A DNA stretch of 64,000 bases from Bdellovibrionales bacterium RIFOXYC1_FULL_37_79 (lineage in GTDB: Bacteria; Bdellovibrionota; Bacteriovoracia; Bacteriovoracales; Bacteriovoracaceae), in the NCBI GenBank assembly GCA_001770015.1, contig MEQB01000002.1:1-64000 (forward strand), given 5' to 3'. Shown here in pieces: positions 42,537-53,176 of the stretch; position 1 is the first letter of the stretch; every line of letters begins with the position of its first letter. Below the pieces are notes generated by a model. The model had not been told where the DNA came from. It saw nothing but the letters and a program-made list of their open reading frames with translations, and ran no database searches. The position numbers and the translations under genes were made by a program.

Positions 42537-42927
42537 ATGAAGACTCCAGTGTTAAAAGATCTCTATATCAAAAACAATCATTTTTGTCGATTGCACTTAT
42601 CATACAAACTTTTGATCCAGGTTTTCCATCGAGACGTTTGTGGAGTTTATCAAATATTAAAAGTTTTTTAGCATCATTTTTTTTCTATAACCTTTCGTCT
42701 ATCTTGACCTGTAAGTCATGATAGACGCGTCTATATTTTACTTCAAGTAAATTTAGCCGGAAAAGGTAAGGTAGGGGAGTTTATTGAAATATTTGGAATT
42801 TTTGTAAATACCCACCCGTAATTTGATCGTTTTTAATCAAAAGACAGGCCAAGTTCTATGTTCGATCTAATTGTTCTTGTTTTACGAGCAAACCACGCAA
42901 AAACTTTGGAAAAATCGTTAATTTAAT
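42537..42927. other. Intergenic region before hslO, structured
   Basis: About 390 bases between the 769-residue secreted-protein gene and hslO, both on the minus strand. It carries the palindrome cluster at 42696-42734 and a weaker TTTGAT/ATCAAA inverted repeat near 42820. No coding frame of note; it should hold the hslO promoter. Confidence 0.4.
42696..42734. repeat. Nested palindromes that can form alternative hairpins
   Basis: CGTCTATC-t-TGAC-n6-GTCA-t-GATAGACG (42696-42727) is a 12-bp stem with one T/T mismatch. The last arm overlaps a second perfect palindrome ATAGACGCGTCTAT (42721-42734). The middle GATAGACG can therefore pair with either the left or right CGTCTAT. Confidence 0.75.
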
Positions 42928-45237
42928 TTAAAAAGGAAGTGAAGGATTATGGCCTTTGACGATTTTTTCTAAATCCCCGACGATTACGTTTAATTTATCA
43001 AAATCCTCTGCTCTTTGTTGATCGGAATAGACAGAACGGATATCATTAACGATTGTATCTATTTTAAGCGTGTCGACATCTTTTAATGCTCTTAAATGCT
43101 TTTCCAGGTCTTTGAGTTGTTTTGAGCTTAAACTCTTATGTTGTAAATTTTTCATAAGCTTTGAAATTTCTTTATTGGGATGTGATGGATCATAAATTGA
43201 TTGAATGGCATTAATGCTTTCTTTCTTGAGCCCTGATCGTAATAGTCGATGTGTTATATCATGAATTTCTTGAGAATATCTGTTTTTATATTTGAGCAGT
43301 TTTTTTGAAATGTCTATCAACGTTTGGAAATCTTCAATAAACATATTTTTTATTTCATCAGATAGATCATTAATTTCTTTTGTATTTTTTGTACCATCGC
43401 TTTCCAATTTAATTAGCTTACTTAATTGATTTAATTTGGGTTGTATTTCTTTTGGTACCCAGCCTATGTTAAGATGGCCAATGAATTTAATATCACTTTC
43501 TAATGATTGGAGTAGCATTGATGGAGAAATGCTTTTAATATGATTGATAAAAAAATCACCATCTTCGGCGATAAAAGAAGCAATTTTGTAAGCATGATCC
43601 GTCATGTTTTGCACTGAGGTTAAATTACCAGATCGTAAATATGATCCAATATTTCTAGTATTTGCATAAAGTTCGTCTGCTGCAAAACCACGATCCCCAA
43701 TGTACGTTGTTAGCATCCTTTTAATTTGAGGAATATCATCTAGTGCTCTATCTGAAGTGGAAAAGCGAAATATATAAGGTGAGCGATCTCCTCTTTCATT
43801 TTTAAGATGTTGGAATAAATGCTGCATTTCATGTCTAAAAACATGGGCACCCTTGGGTGATTTAATTTCATCAATCAAACTATTTGGTGTTAGGGCAATT
43901 CTTTTGTCATCGAAAGTAAATTTCCCTGCTGCATCGAAGAGGTTCCTTATAATTACTGGTTGCTTTTGATCCTTGAGCAAACTCACACGATCCAAGAGTC
44001 TTTGGAAATAGACATGCTTGGGAAGTTCTTGGATTTCAAGAGCATACTCATTTTTAAATCTATCTATAGTTGAGTTTAGGTCGAAAACTCTTACCTTAAC
44101 TCCCAGTTTCTCCAAATATATCTTGGTTAGTTTAAGTAATGCTTGGTCCGTGAGACGACGATCGTATTGATTATTGCGAATTTGTTTTTCTAAAAACTCG
44201 ATTAAATCCTGACCTGTTTTTGAATTAATACTATTTAATAATGTATTATCCAAATTTCCTGGAATGTCATCAACGTATCTCAGTTGATCAAAATATTTCA
44301 CATCAATTTCTTTTAGTCGTTGTTGGGTCTTAAGTTCTTTCAATAAATGGTCTAGGTTGTAATCAATAGTGAAAGAATCATTATCATATATGATAGGACG
44401 TTTTTTTGTTTCTACGGTTTGAGGATTATTGCTTTGATAAAACTTGCGATCGAAATCGATATTGATTACATAGTCATTCCCCTTAAGTTCAGTCAATTCA
44501 TTCATTTGTTTTGCGATTGGATGATCGGTTGAAAAAGAAACAACCCGCAATGCATAATATGGCCTGCCGTAATAGTCGCCGGTCTTGATAATATATGATT
44601 TAGCTCCAGCCCTATCGAGGTAGAGTTTTAACGCAACGATTTTGTTAATCTCTGCTTGCTTTTTATCTAAAAATATTTCCTCCAGTTCTTGCATGCTTTT
44701 ATTCTGATATCTTAGGTTTCTGCTTGATATAAGATCGTCAACGGAAACTGGGAGGTCAACTTTTTGTAAATTCTTCAATTCCTCTTCAAGTTTAATCCAA
44801 TCTTTTTTTAAAAATAATTGCTTAGATCTTTTTATGATGAACTCACGTTGTATATCGTTTAACTGATCCCATTTGCTTAAAAAGATTTCACTTAATTGAT
44901 CAATGTCTTTAATATTTTTTGATATTTCCTCAGTCACGGATTTTGCGTTAGATGTGAGACTAAATTGTAATTGTTGGATCATGGTATTTAGCGGGAGCGC
45001 AGCTGTTTCATCAAGTTCTTTAGTTAAAGGTTGAACAACACTTGCTGATGGAAAAGCAGGGATAGATTCCTCATGGGATGCGTTTTGCATATTGCGTGGA
45101 TGTGACTTTTTTTTCTCAGCAATGCTGGAATAAGCTTTGTTGTACAATTGTTGAAGACAAGAAAACATTGATGCATAACTCACGGCAGGCGATACCAAGG
45201 AAAGAATTAATAATATTTTTATCAAAAGTTTAGACAT
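42928..45237 (-). CDS. Large secreted HExxH-type metalloprotease-like protein
   Basis: 769 residues. Signal peptide MSKLLIKILLILSLVSPAVS. The N-terminal half is helical with mixed alpha/beta parts; HVFRHEMQHLFQHL (~residue 468) is an HExxH zinc site on a predicted helix, and GFAADELYANTRN ~55 residues later could give the Glu ligand. The C-terminal third is helical (SLSSKQLKDLEKHLRALKDV). No named peptidase family was recognised, so protease function rests on the HExxH motif alone. Exported; probably lineage-specific. Confidence 0.7.
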   Translation of the reverse strand: MSKLLIKILLILSLVSPAVSYASMFSCLQQLYNKAYSSIAEKKKSHPRNMQNASHEESIPAFPSASVVQPLTKELDETAALPLNTMIQQLQFSLTSNAKSVTEEISKNIKDIDQLSEIFLSKWDQLNDIQREFIIKRSKQLFLKKDWIKLEEELKNLQKVDLPVSVDDLISSRNLRYQNKSMQELEEIFLDKKQAEINKIVALKLYLDRAGAKSYIIKTGDYYGRPYYALRVVSFSTDHPIAKQMNELTELKGNDYVINIDFDRKFYQSNNPQTVETKKRPIIYDNDSFTIDYNLDHLLKELKTQQRLKEIDVKYFDQLRYVDDIPGNLDNTLLNSINSKTGQDLIEFLEKQIRNNQYDRRLTDQALLKLTKIYLEKLGVKVRVFDLNSTIDRFKNEYALEIQELPKHVYFQRLLDRVSLLKDQKQPVIIRNLFDAAGKFTFDDKRIALTPNSLIDEIKSPKGAHVFRHEMQHLFQHLKNERGDRSPYIFRFSTSDRALDDIPQIKRMLTTYIGDRGFAADELYANTRNIGSYLRSGNLTSVQNMTDHAYKIASFIAEDGDFFINHIKSISPSMLLQSLESDIKFIGHLNIGWVPKEIQPKLNQLSKLIKLESDGTKNTKEINDLSDEIKNMFIEDFQTLIDISKKLLKYKNRYSQEIHDITHRLLRSGLKKESINAIQSIYDPSHPNKEISKLMKNLQHKSLSSKQLKDLEKHLRALKDVDTLKIDTIVNDIRSVYSDQQRAEDFDKLNVIVGDLEKIVKGHNPSLPF

Positions 45238-45402
45238 AATCAGCTCTATACGCTGATCGGATTGAAACTTAATTCAATTAGGAGGTCGTTCAAATTCCCC
45301 AAAAATCTTTAAAGACTATACGCGCTAATCGTTTTATCATTTGTTTATTATTTCACATTTATGATAATATTTGACAGTTTTGGTAACCTAAAGGGAGCAG
45401 TT

Positions 45403-46332
45403 ATGTCCTTACTCTATATTTACGACGAGGTATTTAAAAAGCACGAGACCGATGATCATCCGGAAACCAAGTTTCGTTTGGATTGGATTAATGCAGGAAT
45501 TGAGCATTGTTCATTTAAAGATAAGTTGGTGATCAAAAAGCCTATCAAGGCCAAGCGAGAAGATTTGTTGCGGGTTCATCCAGAGTCACATATTAAAAGG
45601 GTAGAGGAAGCGGCTGTCCGGGAAATCAAGGCGCTGGATGCGGATACGGTGATCTGCAAGGATTCATTTGAGGTGGCCTTGTATGCTGCCGGAGCTGGTT
45701 TGTTGGCATGTGATGAGATTATGAATGGTCATTTCAAGCGGGCCTTTATTGCGGGGAGACCTCCGGGGCATCATGCGGAATCCAACAAACCCATGGGGTT
45801 TTGTTTGTTTAATAATGTGGCCATCACGGCAAAGTATCTGCAGGCCAAATATCAGATTAAAAAAATATTAATTTTGGATTGGGACGTTCACCACGGCAAT
45901 GGAACTGAAGAAATTTTTTATGAGGACAGCAGTGTCTATTATATCAGCCTGCACCAGTATCCTCACTATCCAGGCACCGGTGCTAGTAATGATATAGGTC
46001 GTAATGCCGGAAAGGGATATAATCGAAATTTCCCAATGAAAATTCATAGTGGTGATAAGGAATACCTGGAGGTCTTTAATCATGAGATTGTGCCGATTGT
46101 GCAAAATTTTGCTCCGGAATTTATTTTGATTTCGGCAGGGTTTGATGCTCATGAGAGGGATTTTTTATCGGGTATTAATTTGTCCAGTGAGGTTTTTGGT
46201 GAGTTTACGAAAATTATCAAGAATTCGACGGACTCCTTTAAGGGCAGGATTATTTCTTATCTGGAGGGTGGTTATGAACCGCAAGGTCTGACCGAAGGTG
46301 TGTTATATCATATGCGTGAGCTTTGTAATTAG
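45403..46332 (+). CDS. Histone-deacetylase-superfamily amidohydrolase
   Basis: 309 residues from ATG 45403, where GGGAG precedes it; the longer frame from 45361 lacks a ribosome-binding site. HDAC motifs are clear: RPPGHHAESNKPMGFCLFNN (His pair), ILDWDVHHGNGTEEIFY (zinc Asp/His), ISLHQYPHYPGTG, FILISAGFDAHERDF and YLEGGYEPQ with the catalytic Tyr neighbourhood. Bacterial members deacetylate polyamines, acetoin-related compounds or proteins. Convergent with the 2194-residue lipoprotein gene; their ends overlap by four bases. Confidence 0.92.
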   Translation: MSLLYIYDEVFKKHETDDHPETKFRLDWINAGIEHCSFKDKLVIKKPIKAKREDLLRVHPESHIKRVEEAAVREIKALDADTVICKDSFEVALYAAGAGLLACDEIMNGHFKRAFIAGRPPGHHAESNKPMGFCLFNNVAITAKYLQAKYQIKKILILDWDVHHGNGTEEIFYEDSSVYYISLHQYPHYPGTGASNDIGRNAGKGYNRNFPMKIHSGDKEYLEVFNHEIVPIVQNFAPEFILISAGFDAHERDFLSGINLSSEVFGEFTKIIKNSTDSFKGRIISYLEGGYEPQGLTEGVLYHMRELCN

Positions 46333-49300
46333 AACCCTAAAGTGGCTGAATTGGTGACGGTGTCGACGCTAGATCCATATGGAACCGTGTCTTCTGTGAG
46401 TAACTGACCGCTGCTATTATTACCCCAACATTTAACGGTGCGAGAATCTATGGCGCCGCAATTATGGTTTCCTCCCGAGAATAAATCGGTCATTACGGTG
46501 CTGCCATTGATATTGATTACGGCTGCATTGCTGGCGGTTTCGGTGGGATTATCGCCCCAGTTATCGGAGTCATCAGCTCCCAGCTGACCTAAGTCGTTTC
46601 TACCAAAGCATCTGGCCCGATTATTACTGTAGAGCATGCAGTTATGATTATAACCACTCGTCACTTTTGTTATCGTCAGTCCGCTAGGAAGTGGTAGGGG
46701 ATTTAGATTTAACATATCACCTGGGGTATCGCCCCGATTGGTGGTGTCACCCAATCCGAGTTGTCCGTAGGCATTTTCGCCGAAGCATTTTGCTTCACTG
46801 GTGCTTTTCGCTAAGATACAGGTGTGACGGTGACCAAGGGACATGTCAGTTAAAACAGTGCCGTTTAGTTCAACGTAGTTGGCAGGGGTGAAGTCACCTA
46901 CAGAGCCACCGGTATCGGAATTATGATCGTATCCCAGTTGTCCATCGCTATTTTCGCCCCAGCATTCAAGATTAGGTCCTGCGAATCTGGCGCAATTATG
47001 ATTTGAACCAGAGGCCACATCCCGAGGTGAGGTGGTGAAGAGGATGGAGTTAATATTGAAAATATCATTGGGCACGGTACCTAGATTCAAGATCGAGGGT
47101 TGTCCCAGATTTCCTGAATTATTGGAGCCCCAGCACTTGATCGTTTGATTACTTAAAAGTGCGCAGGTATGTTGTTCACCAGCCGAAAGTTTGGTAGCGG
47201 TTACGTCTGGGCCAAGGTTGACGGTGGGTAAATTATCTCCCATCTGGCCACCTAATCTGCCACGATCAATGGCATCACCAAGTCCCAGTTGACCTTCGTT
47301 GTTGAGTCCCCAGCACTTGACTAGTCCGGTGGTGGAAAGCGCACAGTTGTGATAGCTACCGGCCACAATTTGTTTGACACTGAAACCACTTCCCAAATCA
47401 ATGATTCCCTGGGCGGTAAGGGTTATCAGATCTTCGCCCGGTTCATCTCCAAAAGCGTCGTCGATCACTTCCATTCCTCTTTGGCCGTAAGTATTGTCGC
47501 CCCAACAATAAACTCCGCCATCCACCAAGGTACAAGTGTGTAAGGCCCCAATGGCCACTTTGATTTGATCATTATCGACGATGGTCATGGTATGAGTCGT
47601 AAGGGCACCGACACTGGCATTGACGGCACTGTCTAAATCGACCACGATAGTTTCGGGGTTTTCAGTGAGAACATCGTCAGTTATGTCGATGGTGGCGGTA
47701 TAACCGTTGGTCTGACCGGCCAAAATGACAATGGTTCCATCAATTAAATTATGGTCAACTCCCAAGCCTTGAGCGGTGGATGCCGGTTGGAGCGAGTAGT
47801 TGACGGTGGTGGCCTTTCCACTGGCCGGCGATAGTGAGAATTGAATTCGAGCAGTGCCGGTGTCTTCTTGGATGGTGGAAGTGGCCATGGTGAATTGAAC
47901 AGTGGGAGGCAGGTCATTATCTACGATATATACGCTGGCGGTAATGACGGTTCCCAGCTCCAGATTAATGGGTGCCAGCATGGTTATTTCAGCCACCTCG
48001 GTGTTTTCATAGCTGGTATCATCAATGATAGTGAAAGTGGCGGTATGGGTGGATACTCCAGCGGGAATAGAGATGCTTCCATTATCTGGCAAGTCGTGAT
48101 CCAGGCCGTAGGTGGTGGTGGTGCCAGGCCCAAATTCATAGGGCAGGGTCATGGTTTTTTCAGAAGTACTACTTAGAGTGATATCAATACTGACCACTCC
48201 AACATTTTCCATAACAGTCAAGGAGGTGGTGGCAAAGTCCACATAAGGGGATGGATCATTATCGATAATCGTCAGCGTGTGGTTAACGATTGGACCGATG
48301 GTGGCATTAACCGGGGAACCCATTTGCACTATAATAGTTTCGTTATATTCGTCGATGGCATCGTTGACGATGCTAAAGGTGACAGAAACGCTGGTATTTC
48401 CCTCTGAGACGGTGGCCGTACCTGATACCAGATCATGGTCAGCCGGATTGACCGCAGTGGAGGTGGCGGCAACGGTGTAGGGGACACTGACGATTTTACC
48501 AACCACATTATCCAGTACGAAGGTAAAGGTTCCCACCAGCGATGATTCATTTACGCTGGCCGCAACGGATTGAAAACTAACCCTGGTCACGGGATCATTA
48601 TCCAGGATGGTGACCGTAGCGGTGGCATCAATGGTGGAGATTACTCCAGTGGAGGTGCCGGTTATTTCAATATAGCCGATTTCATCATGTTCATCCAGGG
48701 TGTCGTTTATAGCTGTAAAAACCACACTGGTATTGGTGCTACCTGACGTGATTAAAACGGTACCAGCGCTGGGTGATATATCGGTCGGGGTAGCAGAAGA
48801 AGTGGGAGGCGGTGCCAGGCGGTATGACATGGTGATATCGGTGGTGATTGGTTCGTTAATTTTAAATTCGATGGAAAAGGTTGCCCCTTCGGCGACACTG
48901 ATTACAGTCGGGGTTAAGGAAGCACTGGCATCTTCTGTGCCGGCATCATTGATAATGACATGCAAACTATCATAAGCAGCGGTGGAAGCTCCGGTCACGC
49001 TGGTGATCTGAAGATCAAAGAATTCTGCCGGATCTATCGTGGGAGCATCATCTAAAATGGTGATCAGTGCGTAGGCGGTGGTACTACCCTCTGTAATGGT
49101 AATCGGACTTCCTGCAATGGTAAAATCGACTCCGTCCACTGCCGTACCGGATAAGGAGTAATATATTTCCGTATCTATACCGGAGGCTGCGGTTTGAGAA
49201 AAAGTGACGGTATAGGTAGTGGTGGCGCCGGCACCCGGTTCAAATAAGGTAATGCTATCTTGGAGCATTCTGACGATGGGTTTGGCGGAAGTATCAATGA

Positions 49301-52300
49301 GGGTTGCCGTAATGGTTGCCGGAGCTGTTGTGGCCGTGTTGATGGGGTTGACCAGATCAATTACCAGTGTTTCCTCATCATAGAAACCATCACTGATAAT
49401 AATAAAAGGAGTGCTGGTTATGGAGAGGCTGCCCGCCGGAATGGTTAAAGAACCGGTGGCAAAAGTATGATCCACTCCCAAGGCCATGGAGGCGGTCGTT
49501 AGGAGATTATAATCCAGATCAAAGGTTATATCATATTCGCTGGTGGAGGTGAGATTGATGGTGAAGTTGTAGAAGCCTCCTTCCAGAAACTCTGCGGTGG
49601 CGGTACTAAAGGAGATAGAGGGCGTGGCTTCATCATCGATGATGAAAATGGTGTGTTCGGTGGTGGCGCCTAGATTGGCGTTGGTAGGGGCAGATAATTC
49701 ATAAACAATTTGTTTATCAGGTTCGTCGGTTAAATCACCAATGATAGTGGTGGTGGCATGGTAAATAACTTCGCCGGCCAAAATGGTGATGGTTCCTAAA
49801 CTGTTCGTATAATCCTCATCCCAAATGGCCGTGGTCGTTAGGGTACTGGTGATATTGACGGTTATATCCTGGCCGGAAGTGGCAGATAAGGAGATGATGG
49901 GTGATACGGTAATATCCAGATTGGTTTCGCTGATGGTAGTGGAAGTAGCGGTGAAATAAATTGTTGGTTGAGCATCATTATCAATCAGGCTTATGTCCAT
50001 GGGATTGGAGGGGCCAGCGACGGCATTGACCAGGGTACCAAATTGTAAAACCAAATGTTCGGTGGCCTCGTTTAGTAAATCGTCGGTGATAGTAATAAGG
50101 GAGGTCGTGGCCATTGAGCTGCCTGCTAATATCGTCAAGGTGGAAGGTGTGAAGCTATAATCACTGGCGGTGGCGGTGGTTTGACCGGAATTGATGACGA
50201 TGGGGATAGACACATTAAAAGCCGAGGTGGCGTTCAGGGTGACGGTGGCGGTGAAAGAAAATCCTTCCGTTGCATCTAAAGTTACATCTACGAAATCAAC
50301 GCTGGGAGATCCGTCATCATCATTAATATAAATCATTTTAGTATCAACACTTCCCACCGTGGCCTGTGATGAGACTGAATCAATTTTGAAACTGATTGAT
50401 TCAGGATCTATTTCGTCAGCGATATCCTCGAATAACTCAATATCAAGGGCGGCGGTGGTACCATAGGCAGGTATGGTAATGGTGGCAACTCCGGTGACTG
50501 ATCCTGGCCAGTCAAAATCAGCAAAGGCCGTAGGGCTTGACGTGGCCGTAGTTTCAGAAGCTGTTAGCGTGATATAGGCTTCAATATCAAATCCAAATGA
50601 TCGATCGCTTTGAATTTGAATGGAGTAGGTGGTGGCATTTTCCGTTATATAGATTGAACTGGCTGAAGAAAACCTGATTTGCGGCAGTAAAACATCATCT
50701 TCCAAAATAGTGAGGTCGTAGGTTGCCAGAGCAATATCTGTGATGGTGGCATAACTGGTTAGATTGGTAGCGGTGAGTGTGAGATATTCGGTGGCCTCCA
50801 AGTGGACGTCGTTAACCATGGTAAGCGTAAAAATGGTGCTCAAACTTCCTGCCGGGATAACGATTGGAAGGGAGGGCAAGAGAACATCAGGATAAGGTGC
50901 GCTGGTGGTGGCGGTGCCTGATAGTTCAAAATCAAATTCCGTATCCCTAGCACTGATTTTATCAAGTATGGCGGTGATACCGATTTGGGCCGGCGAAATA
51001 TTTTCGGCCACTGTCGATGACAGGGTGGTAAAGGATAATTCTGCCAGGGCATCGGTATCAACGATATTCAAGGTAAAAGTGTCAGAGTAAGCGGCCAGTG
51101 AGGAGGTTACTGAATTGGTGATGGAATCAAGATTAAGGACGATATCCTCGAGTGGTTCCACCCCATCTCCATTTACCAGACTGATCAGTAAAGTCGTGGT
51201 GGTTTCCCCTGGATTAAAGGTGATGATGCTGCCGCTTGGAAAATCGTAATCAGTTCCACCAGGTGAAGCGGAGCCCGCCGCAGTTGAAAAATCAGCGGTG
51301 ATGGTTTTTTGGGAAGGGGTACGCAGACTGACGGTCACACTGTAGGTGACCATATCCTCATCCACTAAGGCACTGGTTTGCGGAAAGTATATGGTGGGAG
51401 CTAGGTCTTCATCAACGATGGTCACGGTATGTGTGATTATTCCGGTGGCTTCTACGTTGATTTGCGAGGCGGTAGCGAGATCAACGATAATGGTTTCATC
51501 ATCCTCATCAATCAGATCACCATAAGAAATGTAATACAGGTTGGTGGTCGTGGAACCTGCGGCAATCGTCAAAGAGCCCGAAGAGGTTCCAGTAAAACCG
51601 GTAAAGTTGCCGTAATCAAGATTGACGGTGGCCGTACCTGATAAATTATAATCAATGGTAATGATTTTTTCGCTCGCCACACTTAAGGTGAGTGGAATAA
51701 CCCGACTAAAATAACCGGTTTGGCCTTCCACAATACTTGAAGTGGAGGTATTAAAGGTCAAGGCGGGAAGATTGTCGTCGTCTTGGAGAGTGATGGTGAA
51801 GGCGTTGTTGGCGCCAATCGTGCCGCTACTGGGGGTGTTTAAAGTATATTCGATGGTTTGATCGTATTCATCTTTTAGATCATTGATCAGGGAAAAGGTT
51901 ACGGTAAACGTGGTCATTCCTGCGGGAATGGTGATGCTGGAGGAGGCGGTGTAATCGGCACCCCAGGTGGCATCGCCACTAGCGGTAAAATTAATGGTGG
52001 TATCAATCCCGTGGGCAAAGGAAAGATTGATGGTGGCATACACGGCACCATCACTTTCCAAAGCGTTGACCGCCAGAGGTGGGGTAAAATTGATTATGGC
52101 ACCGGCTTCATCATCCACTATTTTTAAATTAAAGATTCTGGCGGCAGGACTTAGTTGAAGTTCGTCAATGCCAAGCAGTTCGATATAAATATTTTCATCA
52201 TTTTCCAAAGTCGCATCCGCAACGATTGGAACATTGATATATTGGGTGGTCGTTCCTCTTGGGAAATGAATAAACCCGGCGGTCAGGCCGTGGTCGGCTG

Positions 52301-52913
52301 GATAGGAAGCGTCCCCATAAACCAGATAAGCAATATCCACATCCACATTGAGAGCGGCGCTGATGGAGACGGCCACATTTACCGATGCCGTTGCATCTTC
52401 AGTGGTTTGCGCATAGGTGGTCGGGAAAAAGAGGGTGGGTTTATTACCAGAGTCGTTATCAATGACGGTGATGAATCTGGTGGCAGGATCAGAAATAATC
52501 GCACCGGAAGCATTATAGATTTCCAGGTAAACGATTTCGTTGGTTTCAAAGTGATAGTCGTCACTGGCAATCAATGAAATATTGCCAGTCTTGTACCCAG
52601 CAGAAATACTGACAGTTCCGGCAGTGACGGAAAAGGCACTGGCCGTGGGTAAATCTCCCAGATTAACGATGCGCCAGAATGCGGTGACCTGGCTGCTTCC
52701 AGCTTTATCCAGATAAACGGGAATGTTGATGGTGGTGTTTGATTCAGTGATGGTGGTGGTACCGGCCGCAAGATTCATGCGGGGAGTGATTGCATTCTCA
52801 CCAAATTTTCCTGCGCTTTTTGAAGCGGGTGGGGGTTGAATACAGCTTGTTAGCACCAACCAAGTGGTCAGTAACAGCAGAATGAATGTGTTTTTCGTGC
52901 TTACAAACATCAT
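46329..52913 (-). CDS. Giant lipoprotein with Calx-beta domains and an RCC1-type propeller
   Basis: 2194 residues. Lipobox LVLTSC after STKNTFILLLLTTWLVL. Residues ~37-1778 are about 15 Calx-beta domains of ~115 residues, each ending in an acidic I/V-x-D-[DN]-[DE] strand (VIDNDSGN, IVDEDLAP, ILDNDPVT and so on) that in other Calx-beta proteins binds Ca2+. Residues ~1780-2194 hold seven RCC1-like repeats with a conserved HxC...CWG pattern (HTCTLVDGGVYCWG, HNCALSTTGLVKCWG, HTCALLSNQTIKCWG), enough for a seven-blade propeller with Cys pairs. A long Ca2+-stiffened stalk with a propeller tip on the outer surface fits an adhesin or receptor. Function not established. Confidence 0.9.
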   Translation of the reverse strand: MMFVSTKNTFILLLLTTWLVLTSCIQPPPASKSAGKFGENAITPRMNLAAGTTTITESNTTINIPVYLDKAGSSQVTAFWRIVNLGDLPTASAFSVTAGTVSISAGYKTGNISLIASDDYHFETNEIVYLEIYNASGAIISDPATRFITVIDNDSGNKPTLFFPTTYAQTTEDATASVNVAVSISAALNVDVDIAYLVYGDASYPADHGLTAGFIHFPRGTTTQYINVPIVADATLENDENIYIELLGIDELQLSPAARIFNLKIVDDEAGAIINFTPPLAVNALESDGAVYATINLSFAHGIDTTINFTASGDATWGADYTASSSITIPAGMTTFTVTFSLINDLKDEYDQTIEYTLNTPSSGTIGANNAFTITLQDDDNLPALTFNTSTSSIVEGQTGYFSRVIPLTLSVASEKIITIDYNLSGTATVNLDYGNFTGFTGTSSGSLTIAAGSTTTNLYYISYGDLIDEDDETIIVDLATASQINVEATGIITHTVTIVDEDLAPTIYFPQTSALVDEDMVTYSVTVSLRTPSQKTITADFSTAAGSASPGGTDYDFPSGSIITFNPGETTTTLLISLVNGDGVEPLEDIVLNLDSITNSVTSSLAAYSDTFTLNIVDTDALAELSFTTLSSTVAENISPAQIGITAILDKISARDTEFDFELSGTATTSAPYPDVLLPSLPIVIPAGSLSTIFTLTMVNDVHLEATEYLTLTATNLTSYATITDIALATYDLTILEDDVLLPQIRFSSASSIYITENATTYSIQIQSDRSFGFDIEAYITLTASETTATSSPTAFADFDWPGSVTGVATITIPAYGTTAALDIELFEDIADEIDPESISFKIDSVSSQATVGSVDTKMIYINDDDGSPSVDFVDVTLDATEGFSFTATVTLNATSAFNVSIPIVINSGQTTATASDYSFTPSTLTILAGSSMATTSLITITDDLLNEATEHLVLQFGTLVNAVAGPSNPMDISLIDNDAQPTIYFTATSTTISETNLDITVSPIISLSATSGQDITVNITSTLTTTAIWDEDYTNSLGTITILAGEVIYHATTTIIGDLTDEPDKQIVYELSAPTNANLGATTEHTIFIIDDEATPSISFSTATAEFLEGGFYNFTINLTSTSEYDITFDLDYNLLTTASMALGVDHTFATGSLTIPAGSLSITSTPFIIISDGFYDEETLVIDLVNPINTATTAPATITATLIDTSAKPIVRMLQDSITLFEPGAGATTTYTVTFSQTAASGIDTEIYYSLSGTAVDGVDFTIAGSPITITEGSTTAYALITILDDAPTIDPAEFFDLQITSVTGASTAAYDSLHVIINDAGTEDASASLTPTVISVAEGATFSIEFKINEPITTDITMSYRLAPPPTSSATPTDISPSAGTVLITSGSTNTSVVFTAINDTLDEHDEIGYIEITGTSTGVISTIDATATVTILDNDPVTRVSFQSVAASVNESSLVGTFTFVLDNVVGKIVSVPYTVAATSTAVNPADHDLVSGTATVSEGNTSVSVTFSIVNDAIDEYNETIIVQMGSPVNATIGPIVNHTLTIIDNDPSPYVDFATTSLTVMENVGVVSIDITLSSTSEKTMTLPYEFGPGTTTTYGLDHDLPDNGSISIPAGVSTHTATFTIIDDTSYENTEVAEITMLAPINLELGTVITASVYIVDNDLPPTVQFTMATSTIQEDTGTARIQFSLSPASGKATTVNYSLQPASTAQGLGVDHNLIDGTIVILAGQTNGYTATIDITDDVLTENPETIVVDLDSAVNASVGALTTHTMTIVDNDQIKVAIGALHTCTLVDGGVYCWGDNTYGQRGMEVIDDAFGDEPGEDLITLTAQGIIDLGSGFSVKQIVAGSYHNCALSTTGLVKCWGLNNEGQLGLGDAIDRGRLGGQMGDNLPTVNLGPDVTATKLSAGEQHTCALLSNQTIKCWGSNNSGNLGQPSILNLGTVPNDIFNINSILFTTSPRDVASGSNHNCARFAGPNLECWGENSDGQLGYDHNSDTGGSVGDFTPANYVELNGTVLTDMSLGHRHTCILAKSTSEAKCFGENAYGQLGLGDTTNRGDTPGDMLNLNPLPLPSGLTITKVTSGYNHNCMLYSNNRARCFGRNDLGQLGADDSDNWGDNPTETASNAAVININGSTVMTDLFSGGNHNCGAIDSRTVKCWGNNSSGQLLTEDTVPYGSSVDTVTNSATLGF

Positions 52914-52959
52914 AGGTATTTCTAAGTTAACTCATTGCATCCTTTGCATGGATTAATTC

Positions 52960-52965
52960 ATTATA
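52960..52965 (-). promoter_or_regulatory. -10-like element of the giant lipoprotein gene
   Basis: Perfect TATAAT on the minus strand about 47 bases before the first ATG. No good -35 is seen at 16-18 bases, so the promoter may need an activator or be weak. Confidence 0.4.
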
Positions 52966-53176
52966 GTCCACTCTGCTCAGCGTATCGGACGAAAGCGCGA
53001 AAACATAAAGGTTTTAACGGTTTACTTAGGGTAGATAGGATTTGCCTAGTATGAAAAAGCGATCAAATTAGGCCAATAATTGAGGCAATGCAGACTTTCT
53101 AACTTATTGAAAAGACGAATGAAAAATTCTGCGTAAATTAAAATTATTTTGTTGAAACCAAGTGCATCAGTTTAAT

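Noticed and set aside
52155-52577. 140-codon and other long antisense frames inside the 2194-residue lipoprotein gene
   Set aside because: Repetitive Thr/Val/Asp codons leave long open antisense frames; low complexity and no start signals.
46329-52913. Repeated DNA that could suggest a CRISPR-like or satellite array
   Set aside because: The repeats are protein domains of ~115 codons with diverged DNA, all in one reading frame; no short identical repeats with spacers.
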